Of a stretch of DNA of 64,000 nucleotides, positions 40,829 to 49,430 are shown one piece after another (the stretch's first letter is position 1; each line of letters begins with the position of its first letter). Below the pieces are notes generated by a model that saw only the letters and a list, made by a program, of their open reading frames with translations, was not told the DNA's origin and searched no databases. Origin of the DNA: Cryobacterium sp. SO2 (GTDB taxonomy: Bacteria > Actinomycetota > Actinomycetes > Actinomycetales > Microbacteriaceae); contig NZ_CP117849.1 in NCBI RefSeq assembly GCF_026151165.2, forward strand, positions 868,001-932,000. Direction: 5' to 3'. The position numbers were made by a program, and so were the translations under genes.

Positions 40829-42019
40829 ATGACCATCAACCAGCCCATCCAGACGCCCGCGGTGCAGAGCCCTGCCGTGCCGGAGATCCACAAGGGGCTG
40901 GCAGGGGTGGTGGCGGACGCCACGGCGGTCTCCAGGGTCAACCCCGACTCCAACTCCCTGCTCTACCGCGGCTACCCGGTGCAGGAACTGGCCGCTCAGA
41001 AGAGCTTCGAAGAGGTCGCCTACCTGCTCTGGTACGGCGAACTGCCGACGGATGCGCAACTCGCCGACTTCGAGGTCGCCGAGCGCTCGCTGCGCCGCCT
41101 CGACCATTCCGTGCGCCGGGTCATCGACGAGATCCCCACCTCCGCCGACCCGATGGACGTGCTGCGCACGGCCGTGAGCGTGATCGGCGCCAACGACCTG
41201 ACCACGCCGGACTCCTCGGTGGAGGCCAACCTGGCCAAATCGCTGCGCCTCTTCGCGCAGCTGCCCGCCATCGTGTCGTACGACCAGCGTCGCCGGCACG
41301 GCCTCGAGCTCGTGGAACCGCGCGACGACCTCGGCTACTCGGCGAACTTCCTCTACATGACCTTCGGCGAGGTGCAGGAACTGGCCGTGGTCGAGGCCTT
41401 CGACGTGTCGATGATCATGTACGCGGAGCACTCCTTCAACGCGTCCACCTTCACGGCCCGGGTGATCACCTCCACGCTCTCCGACCTCTACTCGGCCGTG
41501 ACCGGGGCGATCGGAGCGCTCAAGGGACCGTTGCACGGCGGCGCCAACGAGGCCGTGATGCACATCTTCACCGAGATCGGCCTGGGCGACGGCTCCGCAG
41601 AACGCGCCCAGCTGTGGCTCGATGACACCCTCGCGCACAAGCGCAAGGTGATGGGCTTCGGCCACCGCGTCTACAAACACGGCGACTCGCGGGTGCCCAC
41701 CATGCACACGGCGCTGCTCACCCTCATCGAACACTATGACCGGCCCGACCTGCTCGCCCTCTACGAGGCGTTGTCCGCCGGTATGACCGAGCGCACCGGC
41801 ATCCTGCCCAACCTGGACTACCCGTCCGGTCCCGCGTACCACCTGATGGGGTTCGACACCGCCACCTTCACGCCCATCTTCGTCGCCGCGCGGGTGACCG
41901 GTTGGACGGCGCACGTGATGGAGCAGCTGGCCGCGAACGCGCTGATCCGGCCGCTGTCGTTCTACAACGGCACGCCCGAGCGGCACCTGCCGGCCCCGGC
42001 AGAGGGCGACATGCTCTGA
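40829..42019 (+). CDS. prpC: 2-methylcitrate synthase
   Basis: A 396-residue citrate-synthase-family enzyme that condenses propionyl-CoA with oxaloacetate. Catalytic residues lie in MYAEHSFNASTFTARV (His), VMGFGHRVYKHGDSRVP (His) and YPSGPAYHLMGFDTATFTPIFVAARVTGW (Asp region). The short N-terminus, IHKGLAGVVADATAVSRVNPDSNSLLYRGYPVQELA, is that of the PrpC/CitA type II group. AAGGGAG lies just before the ATG. Some such enzymes also make citrate. It closes the prpDBC operon. Confidence 0.93.
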   Translation: MTINQPIQTPAVQSPAVPEIHKGLAGVVADATAVSRVNPDSNSLLYRGYPVQELAAQKSFEEVAYLLWYGELPTDAQLADFEVAERSLRRLDHSVRRVIDEIPTSADPMDVLRTAVSVIGANDLTTPDSSVEANLAKSLRLFAQLPAIVSYDQRRRHGLELVEPRDDLGYSANFLYMTFGEVQELAVVEAFDVSMIMYAEHSFNASTFTARVITSTLSDLYSAVTGAIGALKGPLHGGANEAVMHIFTEIGLGDGSAERAQLWLDDTLAHKRKVMGFGHRVYKHGDSRVPTMHTALLTLIEHYDRPDLLALYEALSAGMTERTGILPNLDYPSGPAYHLMGFDTATFTPIFVAARVTGWTAHVMEQLAANALIRPLSFYNGTPERHLPAPAEGDML

Positions 42020-42061
42020 CCCGTGCTCCGCCCGGTGCGCTGAGTGCCCCCCGCGCAGCTC

Positions 42062-42067
42062 CATACT
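42062..42067 (+). promoter_or_regulatory. -10 hexamer of the epimerase-like gene, probable leaderless start
   Basis: CATACT is followed by six G residues and the ATG at 42074. The G run abuts the ATG, too close to act as a normal ribosome-binding site. Confidence 0.42.
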
Positions 42068-42073
42068 GGGGGG

Positions 42074-42919
42074 ATGACTGTACTGATTGCCGGATGCGGC
42101 GACCTCGGCACCGAGGTGGGCCTCCGCCTGGTCGCGCTCGGCCAGCACGTGATGGGCCTCCGCCGCCAGGCCGGGGTGCTCCCGGCCGCCCTGAACGGCC
42201 AGTCCGTGGACCTCAGCCGCGAGCGGCCCGAGGTGCCGGCGGACACCGACCTCGTGATCGTGGCGATCGCCGCCGGCAACCCGGACCCCGCCGTGTACCG
42301 GGCCGCGTATGTGACCGGCCTGGCCAACCTGCTCGACGCCCTCGATGCGGCCCTGGTCACCCCGCGCCGGTTTCTGATGGTGTCCTCCACCGCGGTCTAC
42401 GACGTGAACGACGGCAGCACCGTCGACGAACAGACGCCGGCGACTCCCGGCTCCGGCACCGACTCGATCCTGCTCGAGGCCGAGCAGCTGCTGCGCAGCC
42501 GGATCCCGTCGGCGGTCGTGCTGCGTCTGGGCGGCATCTACGGCCCCGGCCGGGAACGCCTGATCAGCCAGGTGCGTGAGGGGCGTGCCACTGTCGGCGA
42601 ACGGTCACGCCTCACCAACCGGATCCACCGTGACGACGCCGCCGCCATGATCGTGCACCTGATGCTGCGGGCGAAGGCGCCGGACCGGCTCTACCTCGGT
42701 GTGGACTCGACGCCGGTGCCTGCCGCTGAGGTGCTCGCTTTCGTGGCCGGTGAACTGGGCCTGCCTGTTCCCGAGATCGTCGAGACCGGGAGCCGGCGGG
42801 GCGGCGACAAGCGTGTGAGCAACCAGCGCATCCTGGAGACCGGGTTCTCGTTCCGCTACCCGAGTTACCGCGAGGGCTACCGGGCCGTGCTGGCCGGTGA
42901 CGGCGTCAGGCACCCGTAG
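42074..42919 (+). CDS. NAD-dependent epimerase/dehydratase-like protein (YeeZ-like extended SDR)
   Basis: A 281-residue Rossmann protein. It opens MTVLIAGCGDLGTEVGLRLVALGQHVMGLRR, with GCGDLG as dinucleotide motif, and has MVSSTAVYDVNDGSTVDEQTPATP, VVLRLGGIYGPGRERLI and NRIHRDDAAAMIVHLM, the order seen in YeeZ/GalE-like atypical SDRs. The Tyr of VYDV is present but the expected Lys three residues later is not, so catalysis is uncertain. Its 3' end overlaps the convergent MOSC gene by 14 bp. Confidence 0.82.
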   Translation: MTVLIAGCGDLGTEVGLRLVALGQHVMGLRRQAGVLPAALNGQSVDLSRERPEVPADTDLVIVAIAAGNPDPAVYRAAYVTGLANLLDALDAALVTPRRFLMVSSTAVYDVNDGSTVDEQTPATPGSGTDSILLEAEQLLRSRIPSAVVLRLGGIYGPGRERLISQVREGRATVGERSRLTNRIHRDDAAAMIVHLMLRAKAPDRLYLGVDSTPVPAAEVLAFVAGELGLPVPEIVETGSRRGGDKRVSNQRILETGFSFRYPSYREGYRAVLAGDGVRHP

Positions 42920-43451
42920 CCGAGAGCGGGAGGCTGCTGCGCAGCCGCGCCGGGCCGAGCCGTAGGATCCCGTCGGTCAGCGGTTCGCAGCGCATGCCAC
43001 CGCGTCCGCGCAGGGCCCGGTGAGCCCCGGGGGCGAGCGTCACGTCCATCCAGGCACAGGGATTCGCCGGCCGGTTCGCCAGGAACTCGACCGGGCCGTC
43101 GCCGCTGTCGAGCGAGAACCTGGCGCCGCGCAGAGCGTCGACATCCACACCGCGCAACAGGATGTTGCGCCGGGTGGCGGCCGGGTCCAGGGTGCGCGGC
43201 AGCCCGAGGTCATCCGCCACGCGGTCGAGCACGGCGGCGTTCATCACCGTGACCGACGCGTGCGCGTGCGCCCGCTGCCCGAAGTGACGGTCGCCCACGA
43301 TGCCCAGGCCCGCCCGCAGGTGAATGCTCGGGTGGGTCTCCGCGCCGACCGCGGGCAGCGGCCCGTCGGCCGGGCGCCCCTCGTAGCGGTGCACGGACGA
43401 GGCCAGGAGCAACACGATCTCCACCTCGGCGCTGAAGGGCAGCGGGCTCAT
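42906..43451 (-). CDS. MOSC-domain protein
   Basis: A 181-residue single-domain protein. The core runs from GIVGDRHFGQRAHAHASVTVMNAAVLDRVADDLG through RNILLRGVDVDALRGARFSL to PANPCAWMDVTLAPGAHRALRGRGGMRCEPLTDGILRLG. The CAWMD segment positions the conserved Cys thought to bind sulfur or molybdenum cofactor. MOSC proteins act in molybdopterin sulfuration or detoxification of N-hydroxylated bases. No other molybdenum-cofactor gene is nearby. It overlaps the convergent epimerase gene. Confidence 0.88.
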   Translation of the reverse strand: MSPLPFSAEVEIVLLLASSVHRYEGRPADGPLPAVGAETHPSIHLRAGLGIVGDRHFGQRAHAHASVTVMNAAVLDRVADDLGLPRTLDPAATRRNILLRGVDVDALRGARFSLDSGDGPVEFLANRPANPCAWMDVTLAPGAHRALRGRGGMRCEPLTDGILRLGPARLRSSLPLSATGA

Positions 43452-43458
43452 GACACCG

Positions 43459-43725
43459 TTACGGGGCCATCCCGGCCGTGACCGGCACGAACTCCACGTT
43501 GTTGGTGGCGTGCACGGTCTTGGCCGGCGAGCGGGAGAATCCCTTGGCGTCGAGGCGGTTCTCGGCGCGGAACGTGGCCAGGGCCAGGTCGTAGAGCCCG
43601 TTCAGCCGGGCGCCGGTGTACTCGCCGGTGCTGCCGTCGGTGAAGAGAATAATGATGGGGGTCTTGCCGGGGAAGTGCCGGTTCATGCGGACGAAGCCGT
43701 CGGCATCCTGCTGCAGTGTGATCAT
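43459..43725 (-). CDS. Uncharacterised 88-residue protein
   Basis: A small soluble protein, acidic-to-neutral, without Cys, signal peptide or membrane segment. A hydrophobic strand, TPIIILFTDGSTGEYTGARLNGLYDLALATFRAENR, sits centrally and the C-terminus is Val/Pro-rich. I recognise no family. GGAG lies 9 nt before the ATG. It ends 7 bp before the MOSC start on the same strand, so they are probably co-transcribed with this gene first. Codon use is like its neighbours. Confidence 0.68.
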   Translation of the reverse strand: MITLQQDADGFVRMNRHFPGKTPIIILFTDGSTGEYTGARLNGLYDLALATFRAENRLDAKGFSRSPAKTVHATNNVEFVPVTAGMAP

Positions 43726-43801
43726 GCGTCAATTCTCCTGTAACCGGGGCGCCGCCGGTGAACCGGGCCCTTCGTCCGCGCGCGGCGGGCGCGCGAGGTT
43801 C

Positions 43802-43807
43802 TACCAT
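43802..43807 (+). promoter_or_regulatory. -10 hexamer of the phosphoribosyltransferase gene, probable leaderless start
   Basis: TACCAT is followed by 6 nt (TGACAA) and the ATG at 43814. Confidence 0.5.
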
Positions 43808-43813
43808 TGACAA

Positions 43814-44350
43814 ATGCAACCCGACCAGCCGTCCATCGCCCCCGTCACCGTCGACCCGCCCCGCGAGGTGCTGGAGTGGACCGAATTCGCCGACGCCTCC
43901 AGGTCACTGGCGTCCACGGTGCTCGAGAGCGGGTTCCAGCCCGACGTTGTCATCGCCATCGCGCGCGGCGGCCTGCTGCTGGCCGGGGCGATCTCCTACG
44001 CCCTCGGCACCAAGAACTGCGGCTCCATCAACGTGGAGTTCTACACCGGCATCGACGAGCGCCTGCCGGAGCCCGTGCTGAGCGGGCCGATGCTCGACGC
44101 CCCGGCACTTGCCGGCAAGCGCGTGCTCCTGGTCGACGACGTCTCGGACTCCGGCCACACCCTTGCCCTCGTCGTGGGCATCCTCAAGGAATCGGCCGGC
44201 GAGGTGCGCTCGGCCACGCTGTACACCAAGCCCCGCACCGTGCACGTGCCCGACTTCACCTGGCGTGAAACCGACGGCTGGATCGTCTTCCCGTGGTCGG
44301 CGCTGCCGCCCGTCACCGCCACCCCGCTGACGACGGCGGTCGACGCGTGA
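43814..44350 (+). CDS. Type I phosphoribosyltransferase
   Basis: A 178-residue PRTase. The 13-residue PRPP-binding motif is RVLLVDDVSDSGHTLAL, and the fold's first half has FQPDVVIAIARGGLLLAGAISYALG with the PPi loop ARGG. The size and the CGSINVEFYTGIDERLPEP hood region resemble xanthine/hypoxanthine-type PRTases of actinobacteria. It would salvage a purine base with PRPP. The downstream S51 peptidase-like gene overlaps it by GTGA. Confidence 0.88.
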   Translation: MQPDQPSIAPVTVDPPREVLEWTEFADASRSLASTVLESGFQPDVVIAIARGGLLLAGAISYALGTKNCGSINVEFYTGIDERLPEPVLSGPMLDAPALAGKRVLLVDDVSDSGHTLALVVGILKESAGEVRSATLYTKPRTVHVPDFTWRETDGWIVFPWSALPPVTATPLTTAVDA

Positions 44351-45078
44351 GCATCCACCTCGTCGGCGGCGGCTGGAGCCCGCACGAGTCCACCGAAAAC
44401 GATGCGGCGGTCTACGGGCCGTTCCTGGCCGAGGCCACCCTGCGCGCCGGCGCCGCAGGCCGCACCGAGCCGCGCATCGCGATCATCGTCGTGCGGGGCG
44501 CCGACGGCGACGACCACGCCGCCAAGCTCGTGGCCGCGCTCGAAACCGCCGGCCCGCTCGAACCCGTGATCACGTCGTTGGCCCTCGATGGCCTCGCGAC
44601 CCTGCTGGCCGTGGCGGATGCCGACGGCATCGTCATCGGCGGCGGCCTCACCCCCGCCTACCTCGCGGCCGTGGCCCCGATCGCCGGCGAGATCCGCCGC
44701 CAGGTGGCCGCGGGCATCCCCTACCTCGGCTACTCCGCCGGCGCCATGATCGCGGCCGAACGGGCCCTGCTCGGCGGCTGGCGCATCGGCGGCGTGCCGG
44801 TGAGCCCGCAGGACGCCTCCGAGGAGCTGGACGAGATCACCATCGAGAACGGCATCGGCCTGCTCGACGTGACCGTGGACGTGCACGTCGCCCAGTGGGG
44901 CACCCTGTCGCGCATGGTGGCCGCGACCGAGGCCGGACTCATCCGCGGCGGCCTGGCCGTGGACGAGGGCACCGTGCTGATCGTGGGCCAGGGTACCCTC
45001 GGCGTGGCCGGTGCCGGCAGCGTCTGGACCGTGAGCGAGTCCGAGGGCGGGGTGCTGGTCAGCACCTTCGGCGCCTAG
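44347..45078 (+). CDS. Peptidase S51 / cyanophycinase-like protein
   Basis: A 243-residue class I glutamine-amidotransferase-like fold. The nucleophile elbow is LGYSAGAMIAAE with Ser in the S51 position, preceded by DADGIVIGGGLTPAYLAAVAP. ELDEITIENGIGLLDVTVDVHVAQWGTLSRM holds the expected His. S51 members are dipeptidases (PepE) or cyanophycinases; the target here is unknown. I choose the GTG at 44347, which overlaps the PRTase stop. Followed by ung after 4 bp, so PRTase, this gene and ung form one transcription unit. Confidence 0.82.
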   Translation: MSIHLVGGGWSPHESTENDAAVYGPFLAEATLRAGAAGRTEPRIAIIVVRGADGDDHAAKLVAALETAGPLEPVITSLALDGLATLLAVADADGIVIGGGLTPAYLAAVAPIAGEIRRQVAAGIPYLGYSAGAMIAAERALLGGWRIGGVPVSPQDASEELDEITIENGIGLLDVTVDVHVAQWGTLSRMVAATEAGLIRGGLAVDEGTVLIVGQGTLGVAGAGSVWTVSESEGGVLVSTFGA

Positions 45079-45082
45079 CCGG

Positions 45083-45799
45083 ATGACCCAGCCGACGTCA
45101 CCGGCGCTGATCGAGCCGGGCTGGGCGCGTGCCTTCGGCCTGCCCGGCGCCGGGGAGGCGCCGGTCGACGTCAGCACAGCGGCGCCGTTCGCGGCCCCGC
45201 TGGCCTTCGCGCGAGCGGAGGCCGCGGCCGGCCGCACGGTGCTGCCGGCGCCGGAGAACATCCTGCGCGCCTTCCGGCAGCCGTTCGACGACGTGCGGGT
45301 GCTCATCGTGGGCCAGGACCCGTACCCGACCCCCGGGCATCCGGTGGGCCTGGCGTTCTCGGTAGCCGCGGATGTGCGCCCGGTACCGCGCAGCCTCGGC
45401 AACATCTTCACCGAACTGCACACCGATCTGGGCATGCCGACACCGGCCGACGGCGACCTCACCCCGTGGACCCGGCACGGCGTGCTGCTGCTCAACCGGG
45501 TGCTCACGGTGCGGGCCGGCGAGGCCGGGTCGCACCGGCGGCACGGCTGGGAGGCCGTGACCGAGCAGGCCATCCGGGCGCTCGCCGCCCGCGGCACCCC
45601 GCTGGTGGCCATCCTCTGGGGCAAGGACGCCGCGAACCTGGCCCCGCTGCTTGGCGACACCCCCACCATCGTCTCCGCCCATCCCAGCCCGCTGTCGGCG
45701 CGCCGGGGCTTCACCGGGTCGCGCCCGTTCAGCCGCGCGAACGCGCTCTTGGCCGAGCAGGGTGCTGTGCCCGTCGACTGGTCGCTCACGGTAATCTGA
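45083..45799 (+). CDS. ung: Uracil-DNA glycosylase, family 1
   Basis: A 238-residue base-excision repair enzyme that removes uracil from DNA. Motif A is LIVGQDPYPTPGHPVGLAFSV with the water-activating Asp, and motif B is SAHPSPLSARRGFTGSRPF with the catalytic His. VLLLNRVLTVRAGEAGSHRRHGWE is the uracil/DNA-binding region between. The length is normal. It follows the S51-like gene by 4 bp and precedes a GNAT gene. Confidence 0.95.
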   Translation: MTQPTSPALIEPGWARAFGLPGAGEAPVDVSTAAPFAAPLAFARAEAAAGRTVLPAPENILRAFRQPFDDVRVLIVGQDPYPTPGHPVGLAFSVAADVRPVPRSLGNIFTELHTDLGMPTPADGDLTPWTRHGVLLLNRVLTVRAGEAGSHRRHGWEAVTEQAIRALAARGTPLVAILWGKDAANLAPLLGDTPTIVSAHPSPLSARRGFTGSRPFSRANALLAEQGAVPVDWSLTVI

Positions 45800-45824
45800 A
45801 CAGCGTTACGAGAGGACACCCACG

Positions 45825-46403
45825 GTGCTTGAAGAGGAATACCAGCCGCGTCGACAGCTGCCACGTCACCTGACGCCGGCACCGGCACCCGAGGCGCCGT
45901 TCGAGTACACCCTGCGCGATGCCGTGGAGACCGACCTGCCCGATATCCAGGAGATCTACAACTACTACGTGGCCAACAGCACCGTCACCTTCGACGAGGA
46001 CCCGATGACGCTGGCCGAGTGGCGCGACAAGTTCGGCTACCTCGCCAAGCTCGGTATGCCGTTCATCGTGGCCCAGTCGCCCGCCGGCCAGCTGCTCGGC
46101 TACGCGCTGGTGAGCCCGTGGAAGCAGAAGAAGGCCTATCGGTTCACGGTCGAGAACTCGATCTACCTCGGAGCGGCCTCCACCGGCAAGGGCCTCGGAC
46201 GGGTACTGCTAGCCGAGCTGATCGAGCGCTCCAGGGCCGCGGGTCTCAAGGAGATCATCGCCGTGATCGCCGACCAGGGCGCAGAGGCGTCGATCAAGCT
46301 GCACCAGGACTTCGGCTTCGAGGAGATCGGCCGGATGGGCAAGGTCGGCTTCAAGTTCGAGCGCTGGCTCGGCACCGTGCTGCTGCAGAAGAGCTTGAAG
46401 TAA
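45825..46403 (+). CDS. GNAT-family N-acetyltransferase (phosphinothricin/methionine-sulfone type)
   Basis: A 192-residue protein. After about 28 basic, Pro-rich residues comes YTLRDAVETDLPDIQEIYNYYVANSTVTFDEDPMTLAEW, the start of the Pat/MddA branch. AYRFTVENSIYLGAASTGKGLGRVLLAELIERSRAAGLKEIIAVI holds the acetyl-CoA pyrophosphate loop (GKGLGR), and HQDFGFEEIGRMGKVGFKFERW the C-terminal strand. It would acetylate an amino-acid-like substrate. GAGAGGA precedes the GTG start. Confidence 0.9.
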   Translation: MLEEEYQPRRQLPRHLTPAPAPEAPFEYTLRDAVETDLPDIQEIYNYYVANSTVTFDEDPMTLAEWRDKFGYLAKLGMPFIVAQSPAGQLLGYALVSPWKQKKAYRFTVENSIYLGAASTGKGLGRVLLAELIERSRAAGLKEIIAVIADQGAEASIKLHQDFGFEEIGRMGKVGFKFERWLGTVLLQKSLK

Positions 46404-46417
46404 CTCCACGCACCGCG

Positions 46418-47242
46418 TCAGCGGCGTGAGAGCCGCCCGGTCACCGTCACCACGGCTCGGCGGGGCGCCGTGCCCACCAGCCAGGCCACGACCCTGTTCG
46501 AGGTGCCGCTGACGGTGTGCGGGGGAGTCCGGGGCGCATCCAGCGCCGCGAACGCGGTGCCGATGACCTCGTCCACGCTCATCAGCCGGCGCGGACCTTC
46601 GGGGGAGCGTCGCGCGACGGCGTAGAACTCGGTGTCAGTGGGGCCGGGGCACACGGCGGTGACCTTGAGCCCGCTGCCCCTGGTCTCGTACCAGAGCGCC
46701 TCGGTGAGGCTGAGGACGTAGGCCTTCGCGGCCGCGTAGACCGCCAGCCGCGGCACCGGCTGGAACGCCGCCGTGCTGGCCAGGTTCACCAGGGCGGCGC
46801 CGTGCGGATGCGCGAGCGCGGCACCCTGCAGACCGGGCAGCAGGGCATGGGTGAGGTCGGTGAGCGCCGCCACGTTCACCGCCACCTGGTCGTGCACCCG
46901 GTCGGCCGGCGCATCCACCAGGCTGCCGTAGTGGCCGAAACCGGCGTTGTTGACCAGGGTGGACACCCGGATGTCGCGCTCGGCGAGGTCGCGCACGAGT
47001 TCGGTGACGGCACCGGGCACGGCCAGGTCAAGCGGGATCACCGTGGACACGGTGCCGTACTTCTCGGCCAGGTCCACCGCGAGGGCTTCGAGTCGCTCGA
47101 GCCGGCGGGCCGTGAGCACCAGATCGGCGCCGCGGCGGGCGAGCTCATGGGCGAATCCCACGCCGAGACCGCTCGACGCTCCCGTGATCAGGGCCGTCGT
47201 GCCCATCGGGTTGTACAGCGCGGCAGCGTCGGTGCGTGTCAT
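46418..47242 (-). CDS. Short-chain dehydrogenase/reductase
   Basis: A 274-residue classical SDR. TTALITGASSGLGVGFAHELA is the cofactor site, LTARRLERLEAL suggests NADPH, and LVNNAGFGHYGSLVDAP, NLASTAAFQPVPRLAVYAAAKAYVLSLTEAL (Ser, Tyr, Lys) and VCPGPTDTEFY complete the core. This pattern is that of the DltE/YqjQ-like ketoreductases. TAGCCT lies exactly 6 nt before the ATG. Confidence 0.9.
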   Translation of the reverse strand: MTRTDAAALYNPMGTTALITGASSGLGVGFAHELARRGADLVLTARRLERLEALAVDLAEKYGTVSTVIPLDLAVPGAVTELVRDLAERDIRVSTLVNNAGFGHYGSLVDAPADRVHDQVAVNVAALTDLTHALLPGLQGAALAHPHGAALVNLASTAAFQPVPRLAVYAAAKAYVLSLTEALWYETRGSGLKVTAVCPGPTDTEFYAVARRSPEGPRRLMSVDEVIGTAFAALDAPRTPPHTVSGTSNRVVAWLVGTAPRRAVVTVTGRLSRR

Positions 47243-47248
47243 TCTTCG

Positions 47249-47254
47249 AGGCTA
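47249..47254 (-). promoter_or_regulatory. -10 hexamer of the SDR gene, probable leaderless start
   Basis: TAGCCT on the minus strand is followed by 6 nt and the ATG at 47242. Confidence 0.48.
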
Positions 47255-47297
47255 CCCGGGGCGGGGTTTTCAGCGCCAGCGTCACATCAACGCGGCA

Positions 47298-47933
47298 TCA
47301 CATCATCAGAGTGAGATCCACCCTGCCCAGCGTGAACACCAGCAGCGACGACCCGGCCCCGCCGACGAGCAGCAGCCCCGGATGGGCGAGGCCGATCGCC
47401 ACGGCGCGCAGGCGGGGCCGGTCCTGCAGGAATTCCGCAGGCACCGCCCGCTGGTCGCTCGCCCTCACCGGATCCTGCCGCCAACCGCGCAGCCGGCGCA
47501 GGAACCAGGCGCACCGCACGATCAGGGCCAGCCAGAGCACCCCGATGACGACGGGCACCAAGGCCAGCAGCAGGCTGAAACCCAGCCCGGTGACGGCCTG
47601 TTCCTCGTGGTCGCCGGCCTCCTGGATGGCCGCCTCGATCGAGGCGCCCAACGCCAGCGACACGCCCCAGACGATGAACGCGGCGATCAGCGCCAGGAAC
47701 CGCACCACGAAATGCGCCAGCACGCTCTCCCGCACCGGCAGCAGGTGGCTGCGTGGGGTGGCGGCGAGCACGAACAGGGTCGCGGTGAGGGTGGGCAGCG
47801 CCGCGAGCACGATGGCCGGCCACCGGCTCCAGGGCGGCGCCCCGGCCAGCTCCTGCGCCAGGATTACCGCGAACCAGAACCCCACCCACAGCCAGCCGGC
47901 GATGAGCGGATGCCGCACCAGCCACGCGGTCAC
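47298..47933 (-). CDS. Uncharacterised membrane protein
   Basis: About 211 residues with five hydrophobic segments: LIAGWLWVGFWFAVILAQELAG, WPAIVLAALPTLTATLFVLAA, FVVRFLALIAAFIVWGVSLALGASI, LGFSLLLALVPVVIGVLWLALIV and LLLVGGAGSSLLVFTLG. No family recognised. The start is uncertain: a GTG at 47975 would add 14 polar residues, but a TACAGT hexamer at 47957-47962 lies inside that extension, so I prefer the GTG at 47933. Divergent from the amidase gene. Confidence 0.7.
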   Translation of the reverse strand: MTAWLVRHPLIAGWLWVGFWFAVILAQELAGAPPWSRWPAIVLAALPTLTATLFVLAATPRSHLLPVRESVLAHFVVRFLALIAAFIVWGVSLALGASIEAAIQEAGDHEEQAVTGLGFSLLLALVPVVIGVLWLALIVRCAWFLRRLRGWRQDPVRASDQRAVPAEFLQDRPRLRAVAIGLAHPGLLLVGGAGSSLLVFTLGRVDLTLMM

Positions 47934-47979
47934 GGCGACACTGCTTTCATGGCGACACTGTAGCCAGATGTGCACTGGC

Positions 47980-47985
47980 TAGGCT
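47980..47985 (+). promoter_or_regulatory. -10 hexamer of the amidase gene, probable leaderless start
   Basis: TAGGCT is followed by 6 nt and the ATG at 47992. GGAGG directly abuts the ATG, closer than a working Shine-Dalgarno. Confidence 0.42.
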
Positions 47986-47991
47986 CGGAGG

Positions 47992-49419
47992 ATGGCCGAC
48001 CTCTTCGAACTGACCGCCCTCGAGCAGTGGCGTTTGCTGCAGCGCGGCGAGATCAGCCCCACCGACCTCACCGAACACTATCTGGCCCGCATCGACCGGC
48101 TGAATCCCGGCCTGGGCGCCTTTGTCACGGTGACCGCGGACGACGCCAGGGCACGCGCCCGGTTCGTGCAGACCGAGGTGCCCAGAACCGCGCCGCTCTG
48201 GGGCCTGCCGTTCGGCGACAAGGACCTCCAGCTGCGCGCCGGCGTGCCCGCCCGGCTCGGCTCCCGGCTGATGCTGGGGAACGTGCCGGAGACCAGCGAC
48301 CTGCTCGTGCAGGCCCTCGACACCGCAGGCGGCGTCAGTCTGGGCAAGACCAGCACGCCGGAGTTCGGTCTGCCCTCGTACACCGAACCCGTCGCAGGCC
48401 CGGCCGCCCGCAACCCCTGGAACCCGGCGTTCGGCGCCGGCGGATCCAGCGGCGGCGCCGCCGTGGCCGTGGCCGCCCGGATGCTGCCGTTCGCCCCCGG
48501 CAGTGACGGCGGCGGGTCGGTGCGCATCCCCGCGGCCGCCTGTGGACTCGTCGGTCTCAAGCCGTCCCGCGGCCGGATCCCCGCCGCGAGCGGCCTCGAT
48601 GTGCCCGGCGGCCTGCCGGTGGCCGGGCCGCTGGCCCGCACTGTCGCGGATGCCGCGCTGCTGCTGGACGCCATGATCGCCCCCGGCGGCGGCCGGCCGG
48701 AGCACCCGTTCGCGGTGCGCGCACCCGGGGGAGACGAACAGTTGCTCGGCGCCGCTATCCGTGGGGAGGGCCGCTACCAGCTGGGCGTGATGACCACCTC
48801 GGCCTGGGACGACGCCTATCAGATCACTCTGGCCCCCGAGGCTCTGGCCGCGCTGGACACGGCCGTGGACGGCTTCGCCGGCATGGGGCACGGCATCGAG
48901 CAGACCGCCCTCACCCCCGACCCCACCTACGCGCCCGCGTTCCGGGCGCTCTGGCAGCTGAGCGCGGCCCGGATCCCCGCCGAGACCCCCGAGCAGGAGG
49001 CCCTGCTCGAACCGCTCACCCGGTGGCTGATGCACCGCGGCCGCGAGCTGACCGGCCGCGCCGTCGCCGAGGCTCTGACCGCCCTGGCCGCCTACGAACG
49101 CTCGTTCATCCGCCAGTTGTCCCGGTTCGACGCCGTACTCACCCCGGCCTTGGCCCTGACGCCGCGGCCGGTGGGCTGGTACGACGCCGTCGACGGCGAA
49201 CGCAACTTCGCCCAACAGGTGCAGTACACACCGTTCACCTCGATGGTCAATGTGTGCGGCCTGCCGGCCATCACGCTGCCCGTCACGCAGACGGCAGACG
49301 GCCTGCCGATGGGTGTGCAGCTGATCGGCCGGCCCGGCGGCGAGGCCACCCTGCTCGCGCTCGGTGCCCAGTTGGAACGCCGGCTGCGCTGGCAGGACCG
49401 GGTGCCGCCCGGGCTGTGA
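47992..49419 (+). CDS. Amidase-signature hydrolase
   Basis: A 475-residue enzyme of the amidase-signature family. The catalytic triad is visible: Lys in LPFGDKDLQLR, the cis-Ser in FGAGGSSGGAAVAVAARM and the nucleophile Ser in PGSDGGGSVRIPAAACGLVGLKPSRGR. The C-terminal NVCGLPAITLPVTQTADGLPMGVQLIGRPGGEATLLALGAQLE is standard. It differs from GatA by the missing GatB/GatC context, so a free amide or nylon-oligomer-type substrate is likely, not tRNA. Confidence 0.92.
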   Translation: MADLFELTALEQWRLLQRGEISPTDLTEHYLARIDRLNPGLGAFVTVTADDARARARFVQTEVPRTAPLWGLPFGDKDLQLRAGVPARLGSRLMLGNVPETSDLLVQALDTAGGVSLGKTSTPEFGLPSYTEPVAGPAARNPWNPAFGAGGSSGGAAVAVAARMLPFAPGSDGGGSVRIPAAACGLVGLKPSRGRIPAASGLDVPGGLPVAGPLARTVADAALLLDAMIAPGGGRPEHPFAVRAPGGDEQLLGAAIRGEGRYQLGVMTTSAWDDAYQITLAPEALAALDTAVDGFAGMGHGIEQTALTPDPTYAPAFRALWQLSAARIPAETPEQEALLEPLTRWLMHRGRELTGRAVAEALTALAAYERSFIRQLSRFDAVLTPALALTPRPVGWYDAVDGERNFAQQVQYTPFTSMVNVCGLPAITLPVTQTADGLPMGVQLIGRPGGEATLLALGAQLERRLRWQDRVPPGL

Positions 49420-49430
49420 ATCGGCGCACC

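Noticed and set aside
47948..47962. TACAGT followed by 6 nt and an ATG on the minus strand before the membrane protein gene.
   Set aside because: That ATG opens a frame of only six codons and is out of frame with the protein. I use the hexamer only as weak support for the GTG at 47933.
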